A stretch of DNA of 59,358 nucleotides. Origin: an uncultured Roseovarius sp. (lineage in GTDB: Bacteria > Pseudomonadota > Alphaproteobacteria > Rhodobacterales > Rhodobacteraceae). The DNA lies in NCBI RefSeq assembly GCF_913057115.1, contig NZ_CAJXNN010000023.1, positions 1 through 59,358 of the forward strand. The letters are read 5' to 3'. Below the pieces are notes generated by a model. The model was given only the letters and a program-made list of their open reading frames with translations. It had not been told where the DNA came from and ran no database searches. The translations under genes were made by a program, and so were the position numbers. Shown here piece by piece: positions 7,275-15,260 of the stretch; positions within the stretch are counted from its first letter, which is position 1; each line of letters starts with the position of its first letter.

Positions 7275-9553
7275 CTGAGACCCCGATGAACAAGATCGCC
7301 ACACGCGCGCCCGACCCTCAGCCTGATTTTGCACTGGAGCTTGCCCGCTCGACCGCGCGGGGGCTGTTCGACAAGGAATGGAATGGCTTTGTCGCGATGG
7401 AACATGAGCCAGATGACGACGAAGACGAGGACGATGACGTCATCGCCAATTTGCCCGATGATGTCGTACGGCCACCCAGTAAACGATCCTGGGAAGCCCC
7501 GGAAACACCTCTGGCCAAGACCATGAGCGAGGCGGAGATCGCGGCGGCGATCTCCTCCGGATGCGATCCATGGGCACAATCAAGGACCGGCCAAGGCAGG
7601 ATGCTGCGCACGGGGGACCCGCCTGCGTCCCTGATTGCCACGGCCTTGGGGTTGAGCGTAATCGTCGATAGTGATGATCACCTGCGCAGTCTGTTCGTCC
7701 CTGGTCATGTCACGAACCTCATCTGCCCGGCAGCTTGTCTCTGGGGGCTGGCCCAGATCCTGCCCGGTGCCGCCAAACAGTGGAAAAGCCATCTGCTCTT
7801 ACCGAAAACGGCTGACCTGCATCGCTATGTCCAGGACGAGGACGAAACCGGTCGCCCGAAAAGCCGCATGCGCAAGCGCGGGATGTGGGGGGCACGGATC
7901 GAGCGCAGTCTTGCTCAAGGGGCTTCGGTTTTGATCGTCACTACGGACCCCGGACAGCTTGACGAGACCATGAATGCGCTCGTGTCGCGCCGGGTGACAT
8001 GGCCGGGTATCACGCCGCAGATCATCGTCGAGACCTTGCGGTTGACACATAGCGCGACCGAGCACCTGTCCGAAGCTGACATTCTCAAGCGTTTGCCGGA
8101 TGAGCACAGCCTGAGGCTGTTCGAGCCTGCACAGATCGATGCGGCCTTTGCGGCCCCCACGACCCTGCAGGTGGCGGATCGCCTCGCAGGCATCGCCCGG
8201 AAACTGACACGACCGGTTCCGGGCGTGACCCTCGAAAACCTCCACGGTCTCGGGGATGTACGCCGATCACTGGATCGTATGTTGAACGACCTTCAGCTTT
8301 GGCGAGGTGGTGATCTGTCGTGGTCGGATGTCGCATCGAGCGCTGTGTTCCACGGTCCTCCCGGAACCGGGAAAACCACGATGGCACGCGCCTTCGCGGG
8401 GTCTGCAGGCCTTCCGATCATCGAGACCTCCTACTCGGATTGCCAGAAGCATGGCCATCAAGGCGATATGCTTGCCGCCCTCGATCAGGCGTTTGCTGAG
8501 GCTAAAAAGGTAGCTCCGGCCGTGTTGTTCATCGATGAGCTTGATAGCTTCTCGCAGAGAGATGCGCGGCCCCACAATGCGGATTACTTACGCGGTGTCG
8601 TGAACGGGTTGCTTGAGCAAATCAACCGGGCCAAGGATATCGGCGGTTTGGTTCTGTTCGGCGCAACCAATTACCTCGATACGGTCGATCCCGCAGTCAT
8701 TCGCAGCGGGCGCTTCGACCTGAAACTGCACGTCCCGTATCCCGACAAAACAGGCTTGACGGAGATCCTGACTGCAAAGCTCGGTCGCGAAGCTGCCGGG
8801 GGCATCGATACGGGGGCAATTGCAGACCGATTGATTGGACTGTCCGGTGCGGATGCCGAAGCCGTTGCCCGCGATGCCCTTGGACGTGCCAGAGCAGAGG
8901 GTGTGCCGGTCAATCAAAAGCACCTTGAAGTGGCGGCAGATCAGATTGCGCCGCCGCTGGACGATGACACGTTATGGCGGGCGGCGATCCATGAGGCCGG
9001 GCATGTGATCGTCATGATGCGCCTCGGTTGGCCGATTCCGGATCGGGTTTGTCTCACCCCGAACGGGGGACAGGTCGAGTCAGCGCCGGTAAAATCCCTG
9101 ACACCAAGGACGGCCCAGCAACGCTTGCAAGTTTTGCTTGCGGGCCGCGCCGCGGAGATTTGTGTTTTTGGCGATCCAAGTTCCGGCGCGGGTGCCGGAG
9201 AGCACAGTGATCTCGCGAAAGCCACCAGCCTTGCCCTGGCGATTGAACGGCACTGGGGATTTGGGGGCAGTGGATTGCTTTGGGATGGTCTCTCGGCGGC
9301 AGATATCTGGCGTGCTCCTGCAGATATCCGCGAGCGAGCAGAAGCCCATTTGCGTGCGGCTCAGGATGAGGCGAAGGTCACGCTCCGGGCCAATAGAAAT
9401 GTCCTTGAAGCGTTGGCCGAACGGTTGTTGCGCGTCAGAGATATGTCCTGGCGGGATATCGAACTGCTTGAACAGGATATCATGGCCAGCAACGACGATG
9501 TGCCTGCAATCGAGTCAGCAAGTGACGGGCAGAATACCTGCCTGGAAAGCTGA
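7271..9553 (+). CDS. AAA+ ATPase fused to FtsH-like M41 zinc peptidase, apparently soluble
   Basis: A 760-residue protein. Residues 1-330 form an unrecognised N-terminal region with a very acidic run near residues 48-57. An AAA+ module follows with Walker A GPPGTGKT (362-369), Walker B FIDELDS (Asp422-Glu423) and a second region of homology ending in IRSGRFD, the arginine-finger motif of FtsH-like ATPases. The C-terminus has the M41 zinc site HEAGH (574-578) and a third ligand Asp647 in SDLAKAT. All catalytic residues of an ATP-dependent metalloprotease are therefore present. Housekeeping FtsH has two N-terminal membrane helices and is about 640 residues; none are seen here. It is coupled to the nuclease-fold gene by ATGA overlap and ends in a strong terminator. 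The target is unknown. Confidence 0.8.
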   Translation: MTETPMNKIATRAPDPQPDFALELARSTARGLFDKEWNGFVAMEHEPDDDEDEDDDVIANLPDDVVRPPSKRSWEAPETPLAKTMSEAEIAAAISSGCDPWAQSRTGQGRMLRTGDPPASLIATALGLSVIVDSDDHLRSLFVPGHVTNLICPAACLWGLAQILPGAAKQWKSHLLLPKTADLHRYVQDEDETGRPKSRMRKRGMWGARIERSLAQGASVLIVTTDPGQLDETMNALVSRRVTWPGITPQIIVETLRLTHSATEHLSEADILKRLPDEHSLRLFEPAQIDAAFAAPTTLQVADRLAGIARKLTRPVPGVTLENLHGLGDVRRSLDRMLNDLQLWRGGDLSWSDVASSAVFHGPPGTGKTTMARAFAGSAGLPIIETSYSDCQKHGHQGDMLAALDQAFAEAKKVAPAVLFIDELDSFSQRDARPHNADYLRGVVNGLLEQINRAKDIGGLVLFGATNYLDTVDPAVIRSGRFDLKLHVPYPDKTGLTEILTAKLGREAAGGIDTGAIADRLIGLSGADAEAVARDALGRARAEGVPVNQKHLEVAADQIAPPLDDDTLWRAAIHEAGHVIVMMRLGWPIPDRVCLTPNGGQVESAPVKSLTPRTAQQRLQVLLAGRAAEICVFGDPSSGAGAGEHSDLAKATSLALAIERHWGFGGSGLLWDGLSAADIWRAPADIRERAEAHLRAAQDEAKVTLRANRNVLEALAERLLRVRDMSWRDIELLEQDIMASNDDVPAIESASDGQNTCLES

Positions 9554-9585
9554 TTGCAGCCCTGCAGTTGGTCCCTCGGGTGAAA

Positions 9586-9625
9586 ACCAAAACCGCCCGG
9601 CGCAAATGACGCCGGGCGGTTTTTG
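9586..9625 (+). terminator. Rho-independent terminator of the island operon
   Basis: CCGCCCGGCG (9593-9602) pairs perfectly with CGCCGGGCGG (9610-9619) around a seven-base loop and is followed by five T residues. An A-rich stretch precedes the stem, so it could also serve the convergent AlpA-like gene on the minus strand. Confidence 0.85.
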
Positions 9626-9643
9626 CATGGGATGGTCTGGTAC

Positions 9644-9823
9644 TCAGATTTCCGGGCGGCTGGCCATCCAGTCGGATATGGTGCTGGAGTGCCACCCGAT
9701 AAGCCGTTCGGTCAGTTTGACGGGGGCCGGAAATGTGCCCGCATTGATATGTCTGTAAATTGTCGAACGGCTCAGGCCGGTAATTTTTTGTACATCTTTT
9801 TGACGTAGAATTATGTTGGTCAT
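9644..9823 (-). CDS. AlpA-family small helix-turn-helix regulator (excisionase-like)
   Basis: A 59-codon reverse frame runs from ATG at 9823 to TGA at 9644-9646. The protein contains ILRQKDVQKITGLSRSTIYR, INAGTFPAPVKLTERLIGW and a tail with SDWMASRPEI. This is the standard layout of AlpA/MerR-type regulators that accompany P4-like integrases: a helix-turn-helix, then a wing with FPxPVKL and the W residues. Known members activate integrase expression or direct excision. It lies 65 bases beyond the integrase stop on the same strand, marking this as an integrative element. Confidence 0.8.
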   Translation of the reverse strand: MTNIILRQKDVQKITGLSRSTIYRHINAGTFPAPVKLTERLIGWHSSTISDWMASRPEI

Positions 9824-9888
9824 TCAAGTCCTCATTTTGTTACCAATACATCCTTCTGTCACATTAAAGTTAAAACCAGTTTTCAATT

Positions 9889-10914
9889 TTAGGTAGTTTG
9901 GTCTTGACCGGTGATAAACTTGGTCCACTCGTACATATAGGGCGTACGCCGCTCCAGGTAATCCGTTCGAATATATGCGTCGATAGCAGCATCCCCCTTA
10001 CGCACGTGCCCGATACAAGCTTCCACAATCTCATCTGGACATTCCGTTTTGTCGGTAAGCCATGTTCTCAATGAAGACCTGAACCCATGGGGCGTTGCGG
10101 GAATATCGTTATCGGCGAGGAAATTGCGCATCGCCATCTTGTTGAGCGGGCCACCCTTGGCATTTGGAAACAGATACCCGTTTCGAGAATGCGGTTCCGC
10201 CAACTCGATGACATGTCGCGCCTCATAATTGAGAGGAACAGTAAACCCTTGGTCATTATCTGCCCGGCCCTTGACGTGGAGTGGCGGGATTTCCCAAACG
10301 GGACCCAGGATTTGCTCGAAACGCATGTTGTTGACAGAGTCCGCACGAACCCCCGTCAGGATCAGCATCCTCAATGCCAGTTGTACCGGATCATCATCTG
10401 AAAGGGTCGCATAAAACGCAGGCACATCTTGCCAATGCAATGCCTGGTGTGGTGTTGCGCGCTTCTTGTTTTCCCCGAGAATAATAACCGCATCTTCGAT
10501 AACCGCCCGGTTCACAAGGAAACCTTTTGCCCGCGCGTATTTGAAAACGCCTCTCAGCCTTGAGACGGCTTTCCTGGCGGTCACCGGTTTTTCGTGCCAG
10601 ATCGGGGCCAAGGCATGTGCGATGTCGTCCTGATCGATCTTGACGATTGGCATCTTGCCCAGTTTCGGCAAGACATGCAGCCGCAGGGGGCTGAACCACT
10701 TGCCATCGGAGCCATTGTGTTTGAGGCTCTCTTTGTGTGCCTCGTAGGCCATCCAGGCAAGCTGCTCCAGGCGGCCCTCACGGGAACTGGCTTGTTGGCG
10801 CTGCAGGCGGCGTTGTTTGATCGGATCGGTATCGGCCTGCACCTGTTGACGCGCCCATTCAGCTTGTCTGCGAGCCTCGGCAAGGCTGACCCGTCCGAAT
10901 GATCCGAGTCCCAT
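9889..10914 (-). CDS. P4-type tyrosine recombinase (integrase), start disrupted
   Basis: From Met at 10914 the frame gives 341 residues with the full catalytic set: Arg190 in LTGVRADS, His276 and Arg279 in HGFRSSLRTW, His303 in IGHV, and nucleophile Tyr314 in AYIRTDY. The family normally has about 50 further N-terminal residues (DUF4102 arm-binding domain). These are encoded upstream in the same frame (to 11054) but have no usable ATG, because one A seems to be missing after the natural start. The listed frame alone would lack part of the arm-type DNA-binding domain. The gene may be inactive, or it may be a homopolymer sequencing error. Confidence 0.75.
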   Translation of the reverse strand: MGLGSFGRVSLAEARRQAEWARQQVQADTDPIKQRRLQRQQASSREGRLEQLAWMAYEAHKESLKHNGSDGKWFSPLRLHVLPKLGKMPIVKIDQDDIAHALAPIWHEKPVTARKAVSRLRGVFKYARAKGFLVNRAVIEDAVIILGENKKRATPHQALHWQDVPAFYATLSDDDPVQLALRMLILTGVRADSVNNMRFEQILGPVWEIPPLHVKGRADNDQGFTVPLNYEARHVIELAEPHSRNGYLFPNAKGGPLNKMAMRNFLADNDIPATPHGFRSSLRTWLTDKTECPDEIVEACIGHVRKGDAAIDAYIRTDYLERRTPYMYEWTKFITGQDQTT

Positions 10915-11063
10915 CTCGCGTTGACGGTCCCACAGGGTAAAGCGAAAGACCCATTGCGCGCCACCATCGGCGCGCTTATGAAGCCAAAGGCCCTGCCCAT
11001 CACAATGCTTGCCCGCAGGCAGAGATTTGAGTTGGGGACTGTAAATGCGTTTGATTTTGCCAT
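10915..11063 (-). other. N-terminal integrase coding remnant with 1-base frameshift
   Basis: The natural ATG is at 11061-11063. Reading ATG GCA AAA and then needing one extra A gives IKRIYSPQLKSLPAGKHCDG and WVFRFTLWD before MGLGSFG, a textbook start of P4-type integrases. The A-run at 11055-11058 has four bases where five would keep the frame. Without the extra base, the ATG frame reads nonsense that does not match the family. In the integrase frame a stop codon lies at 11068-11070. Confidence 0.7.
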
Positions 11064-11207
11064 GACATTATCCCTTCTTTTGTATACGTTCTGGCGTGAC
11101 ACTGCCCGGCTCATTCCGGGATGCAGTGAGACGTTAATTGATTGGAATTTAAGGAAGATTACTTCCGGTGGCACCCAGTGAGAACGTATGACACAAGAAG
11201 AATACCC

Positions 11208-11281
11208 CTCCGGCGGGAGTATTTGGGGAAAGATGAAACCGGGTCTGCGCACTTCATCTTTCCATAAATACTCCGGGGGAG
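11208..11281. repeat. Large imperfect inverted repeat (intergenic element)
   Basis: The arms 11208-11237 and 11253-11281 are near-perfect complements of about 29 bases: the left arm begins CTCCGGCGGGAGTATTT and the right arm ends AAATACTCCGGGGGAG. They are separated by 15 bases. Two GC hairpins follow at once: GTCGCCC/GGGCGAC (about 11280-11297) and GGGGGC/GCCCCC (about 11297-11312). A related right half recurs at 22370-22430 and the left half at 45899-45930. This 305-base gap between the integrase and dnaE2 otherwise holds only the promoter region. Confidence 0.75.
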
Positions 11282-11334
11282 TCGCCCGTAGGGCGACGGG
11301 GGCAGCGCCCCCGGTTGCAACAAGACTCGAAAAA

Positions 11335-11349
11335 GAACAAAAGGTGAAT
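11335..11349 (+). promoter_or_regulatory. Candidate LexA (SOS) box upstream of dnaE2
   Basis: GAAC at 11335-11338, a seven-base spacer and GAAT at 11346-11349 match the alphaproteobacterial LexA site GAAC-N7-GAAC with one mismatch. It lies 16 bases before the dnaE2 start. dnaE2 is DNA-damage inducible in related bacteria, so the site is plausible, but it is a single imperfect match. Confidence 0.35.
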
Positions 11350-11365
11350 ATAATCATGACTTGCC

Positions 11366-14248
11366 ATGACGACCGAGTTTGCGATCACCTCCAATTTCAC
11401 TTTCCTCACCGGGGCCTCGCACCCCGAGGAGTATATGCGCCGTGCCGCCGTGCTGGGGCTGGGGGCGATTGCGATTGCCGATGAGAATTCCGTGGCCGGG
11501 ATCGCGCGGGCGCATGTTATGGCGCGCGAGATTTCCCGGCAGGTGCAGGAACGGCGCGCATGGGAGGCGCGCGCAGGGGCGATTGGCCCGCCTGCGCCGG
11601 AACCCACTGTGCCGGAGTGGGGCAATGTGCCCCGGCTTCTTCCGGCGGCGAAGCTGTATTTTCAGGAGGGGATCACCCTCACCGCCGTGCCGCTGGACCG
11701 TACCGGTTGGGGCAGCCTGTGCCGGATTCTCAGCAAGGGACGGTTGGCGGCCCCCAAGGGGGCGTGCCATCTGCGCCTTGAGGATCTGGAGGCGCTGGGC
11801 GAGCGCTTGCATCTTTTGCTGCATCCGCCACAGGCACAACGGGGGCCGGGCGGCGCGGGCGAATGGTGTGAGCTTGCGCGCCGGGTGACGCGCCGCTTTG
11901 GCGAGGAAATGCATCTTTTGATGGTGCCGCGCTATGACGGGGCGGATGCGGTGTGGTTTGATGAGCTGGCCATGTTGGCCGACGATTTGGGTCTGCCCAC
12001 CTTGGCGGCGGCGGCCCCGGTCATGCATCACGGGCGCAGGCGGCGGTTGGCGGATGTGTTGACCGCCATTCGGCAGGGTCGTCGCGTGCGGGACTTGGGG
12101 CGCGGGGCTTTGGCCAATGCCGAGGCGCGGTTGCGTAGCCCGGCGGAGATGCGGCGCATCTTCGGGGCGCATGCGGCGGCGGTGGGCCGTGCCGCTGATT
12201 TGGCCAAGCGGCTAACCTTCTCGCTGGATGAGTTGCGGTATGAATATCCGTCCGAGGTGGGGCAGGGGGAAACCCCCGATGCGCGCCTGCGGCGCTTGGC
12301 CGAGGCGGGCTTGCGCTGGCGCTACCCCCATGGCGCGCCGGAAAAGGTTACGCGGCTTTTGGAGCATGAGCTGAGCCTTATCGCCAAGCTGGGCTATGCG
12401 CCGTATTTCCTGACGGTGCATGACGTGGTGGAGTTTGCCCGGTCGCGCGGCATCCTGTGCCAAGGGCGCGGGTCGGCGGCCAATTCGGTGACCTGTTATT
12501 GCTTGGGCGTGACCTCGGTTTCGCCGGAAATCGGCACCATGGTTTTTGAGCGTTTCGTCAGCGAGGCCCGCGATGAGCCGCCCGATATCGACGTGGATTT
12601 CGAGCATGAGCGCCGCGAGGAGGTGATCCAGCATATTTACGAGCGTTACGGGCGGCATCGCGCCGGCCTTTGTGCCACGGTCATTCATTACCGGGGCAAG
12701 CGCGCCATCCGCGAGGTGGGCCGCGCCATGGGCCTCAGCGAGGACACGCTTTCGGCGCTCAGCTCACAGCTTTGGGGTTTTGGCGCGCGGGGGGAGTTGG
12801 CCCGCACCCGGTTGCGCGAAATCGGGCTGGACCCCGATGACCGGCTGTTGCGGCAAACCCTTGATCTGGTGCGCGAAATCGAGGGCTTTCCCCGGCACCT
12901 GAGCCAGCATGTCGGCGGTTTTATCATGACCGAGGGGCGGTTGGACGAGTTGGTGCCCATTGAAAACGCCGCGATGGAGGATCGCACGGTCATTTGTTGG
13001 GACAAGGACGATATTGACGCCTTGGGCATCCTCAAGGTGGATGTCCTGAGCCTTGGGATGCTGACCTGTATCCGCAAGGCCTTTGCCCTGTTGCAGCAGC
13101 ATCACGGGGTAACTCATGACCTTGCCAGCCTGCCGCCCGAGGACCCAGCCGTATACGATATGCTGTGTCGGGCCGACAGTTTGGGCGTCTTTCAGGTGGA
13201 AAGCCGGGCGCAGATGAATTTCCTGCCCCGGATGCGGCCCCGGTCGTTCTACGACTTGGTGATCGAGGTGGCGATCATCCGGCCCGGCCCCATTCAGGGC
13301 GACATGGTGCACCCTTATATCCGCCGCCGCAATGGTGAGGAGGCGGTGGCGTTTCCGTCCGACGCGCTGGGCGAGGTGTTGGGCAAGACGCTGGGCGTGC
13401 CGTTGTTTCAGGAACAGGCCATGCAGATCGCCATCGTCGGGGCGGGCTTTACGCCCGAGGAGGCCGACCGTTTGCGCCGCTCGCTAGCCACTTTCAAAAA
13501 GCATGGCAATGTCAGCGAGTTTCGCGCGCGGTTTTTGCGCGGCATGGCGCGCAATGGCTATGACGCGGAGTTTGCCGAGCGGTGTTTTAGCCAGATCGAG
13601 GGGTTTGGATCCTATGGCTTTCCCGAAAGCCATGCGGCGAGTTTCGCGCTGTTGGTCTATGCCAGTGCATGGATCAAGTGCCATCATCCGGGCATTTTCG
13701 CCTGTGCCTTGCTCAATTCCCAGCCCATGGGGTTTTATGCGCCCGCCCAGATCGTGCGCGATGCGCGCGAGCATGGGGTCACGGTGCGGCGCGTCTGCAT
13801 CAATGCCAGTTTCTGGGACAATGTGATGGAACCCGATGGCAAGGGAGGTTTGGCCCTGCGGTTGGGGTTTCGGCAGATCAAGGGCATGGCCGAGGAGGAT
13901 GCCCATTGGATCGCGGCGGCGCGCGGCAATGGCTATCAAGCGGTGGGCGATGTCTGGCGGCGGGCGGGGGTGGCGCCCCAAGTGGTCACGCGACTGGCCG
14001 AGGCGGATGGATTTGCCGCGCTGGGCCTCACGCGGCGCGAGGCGCTTTGGCAGGCCAAGGCCCTCTCGGGCGATGCGCCCTTGCCTTTGTTCGCGCGGGA
14101 CATGGAGGGCGAGGCCATTCACGAGGCCGCGGTCAGTTTGCCGCAGATGAGCGAGGGTGAGGAGGTGGTGGAGGATTACGCCGCCCTGCGCCTGACCCTG
14201 CGGGCGCATCCCGTGGCGCTGTTGCGGCATATCCTGACGCCGGAGTGA
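11366..14248 (+). CDS. dnaE2: Error-prone DNA polymerase DnaE2, C-terminally short
   Basis: The 960-residue protein opens with a PHP domain (NFTFLTGASHPEEY). It has the polymerase III catalytic acidic residues in PDIDVDF (Asp407/409/411) and a third Asp at 559 in LKVDVLSLG. It is the translesion polymerase of the ImuA-ImuB-DnaE2 mutasome. Family members are usually about 1050-1100 residues and continue after the RAHPVALLR motif into an OB-fold domain. Here the protein stops four residues past that motif at TGA 14246-14248, directly before tandem hairpins. No imuA or imuB is visible; the integrase island lies upstream instead. Function without the C-terminal domain is uncertain. Confidence 0.88.
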   Translation: MTTEFAITSNFTFLTGASHPEEYMRRAAVLGLGAIAIADENSVAGIARAHVMAREISRQVQERRAWEARAGAIGPPAPEPTVPEWGNVPRLLPAAKLYFQEGITLTAVPLDRTGWGSLCRILSKGRLAAPKGACHLRLEDLEALGERLHLLLHPPQAQRGPGGAGEWCELARRVTRRFGEEMHLLMVPRYDGADAVWFDELAMLADDLGLPTLAAAAPVMHHGRRRRLADVLTAIRQGRRVRDLGRGALANAEARLRSPAEMRRIFGAHAAAVGRAADLAKRLTFSLDELRYEYPSEVGQGETPDARLRRLAEAGLRWRYPHGAPEKVTRLLEHELSLIAKLGYAPYFLTVHDVVEFARSRGILCQGRGSAANSVTCYCLGVTSVSPEIGTMVFERFVSEARDEPPDIDVDFEHERREEVIQHIYERYGRHRAGLCATVIHYRGKRAIREVGRAMGLSEDTLSALSSQLWGFGARGELARTRLREIGLDPDDRLLRQTLDLVREIEGFPRHLSQHVGGFIMTEGRLDELVPIENAAMEDRTVICWDKDDIDALGILKVDVLSLGMLTCIRKAFALLQQHHGVTHDLASLPPEDPAVYDMLCRADSLGVFQVESRAQMNFLPRMRPRSFYDLVIEVAIIRPGPIQGDMVHPYIRRRNGEEAVAFPSDALGEVLGKTLGVPLFQEQAMQIAIVGAGFTPEEADRLRRSLATFKKHGNVSEFRARFLRGMARNGYDAEFAERCFSQIEGFGSYGFPESHAASFALLVYASAWIKCHHPGIFACALLNSQPMGFYAPAQIVRDAREHGVTVRRVCINASFWDNVMEPDGKGGLALRLGFRQIKGMAEEDAHWIAAARGNGYQAVGDVWRRAGVAPQVVTRLAEADGFAALGLTRREALWQAKALSGDAPLPLFARDMEGEAIHEAAVSLPQMSEGEEVVEDYAALRLTLRAHPVALLRHILTPE

Positions 14249-14258
14249 GGGGGTGGGC

Positions 14259-14302
14259 GAAATCTTGAAAAGATTTCGGTCCGATTTCTTTGCAAGAAAT
14301 CG
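14259..14302. repeat. Two tandem hairpins after dnaE2
   Basis: CGAAATCTT-GAA-AAGATTTCG is followed within a few bases by CCGATTTCTT-TGC-AAGAAATCGG. Each is a perfect stem with a three-base loop. There is no T-run, but paired stems could end transcription or stabilise the 3' end of the dnaE2 RNA. Confidence 0.6.
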
Positions 14303-14308
14303 GTTGGC

Positions 14309-14329
14309 GGTGCGCATGAATACGCACCC
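14309..14329. repeat. Palindromic repeat GGTGCGCA/TGCGCACC type, copy 1
   Basis: An imperfect copy (GGTGCGCATGAATACGCACC) of a short palindrome that recurs at 19443-19464 and 53084-53105, each time in an intergenic region. Confidence 0.6.
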
Positions 14330-14342
14330 TACGGGGTGCCGC

Positions 14343-15119
14343 CTAATGCTCGCGGAACAAGCGGCCAAGCCCCGGCAGGGCGTCATTCACCCCGGCCAAT
14401 CGCAGGCAATCCCACAAGAGTGCTTGGTTGGAGCAGATCACCGGCTTGCCCAGCTCTTGTTCGATCTGGTCGACCACCTCGATACTGCGCAGCGCGCCAC
14501 AGCTGAGCAGCACGGCATCGGCATCGGCGCGGTCAATCGCGCGGGCGTAGTCGGCGATATAGTCGGGTGCGACGCGGGTCATTTCGGTGTCGTACTGTAG
14601 GCCCATGCCATGGGCGGCCAGCACCTCGAAACCGGCCTTTTCAAGGAAGCGCACCACATTGGCGTTCAACTCTTCGATATAGGGGCTGCCGAGGACCAGC
14701 CGTTTCACCCCCATCGCGGCCAGCGCCTTGCGCACCGCGCCCGCGAGCGAGGTGGCTTTGGCCCCCGGCACGGCGCGGGAGAGTTCGGCGTGGGTGACAT
14801 CCTCGCCCAAGGCGACGGTGCCCGAGGTGCAGGCATAGGCCACCACGTCCAACCCGTCGTCGGGCAGGATGCGGGCCGCCGTTTCGGCCAATGAGCCGCG
14901 CACTTGGCCCAGACTTTCGGTGGAAATCTCGCGCGGCATGACCACGCGGGAAAAATAGGCGCCGACGCCTTGGGGCATGAGGCGCGTCATCTCGGGCTCG
15001 ATGGTTTGTTCGTTGGGAATGAGGACAAAACCGATCTTGGCGCGGGCGTTTAGCCCTGCGTCAAAGCGTGGCTGTGCGAGAATGGCTTCGCGCTCGGTTT
15101 GATCAAGATCCTTGGCCAT
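14343..15119 (-). CDS. Asp/Glu racemase-superfamily protein, EutA/maleate-isomerase-like
   Basis: The start at 15119 (MAKDLDQTERE) gives 258 residues. Two cysteines sit at the active-site positions of this superfamily: ACTSGT in the first half and LSCGALRS in the second. The end, SNQALLWDCLRLAGV, closely follows the C-terminal pattern of EutA/maleate isomerase proteins. Members racemise or isomerise small acids, and EutA is linked to ectoine breakdown. The divergent neighbour is an M24-fold protein like ectoine hydrolase, which supports a catabolic pair. Decarboxylase or hydantoin-racemase activity cannot be excluded. Confidence 0.7.
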   Translation of the reverse strand: MAKDLDQTEREAILAQPRFDAGLNARAKIGFVLIPNEQTIEPEMTRLMPQGVGAYFSRVVMPREISTESLGQVRGSLAETAARILPDDGLDVVAYACTSGTVALGEDVTHAELSRAVPGAKATSLAGAVRKALAAMGVKRLVLGSPYIEELNANVVRFLEKAGFEVLAAHGMGLQYDTEMTRVAPDYIADYARAIDRADADAVLLSCGALRSIEVVDQIEQELGKPVICSNQALLWDCLRLAGVNDALPGLGRLFREH

Positions 15120-15260
15120 GAGGCCATCATCCGACGCGCGACCCAATTTGTAAATGCGATTGTGCTTTGTCGCGAAGAGGCCGGGAAAGGGCGCAATCAG
15201 GACAGGTGGGCCGTGCGCCCCCGCCGACCATATCCCGTAAAACAGGGAAAGGTCAGGACC

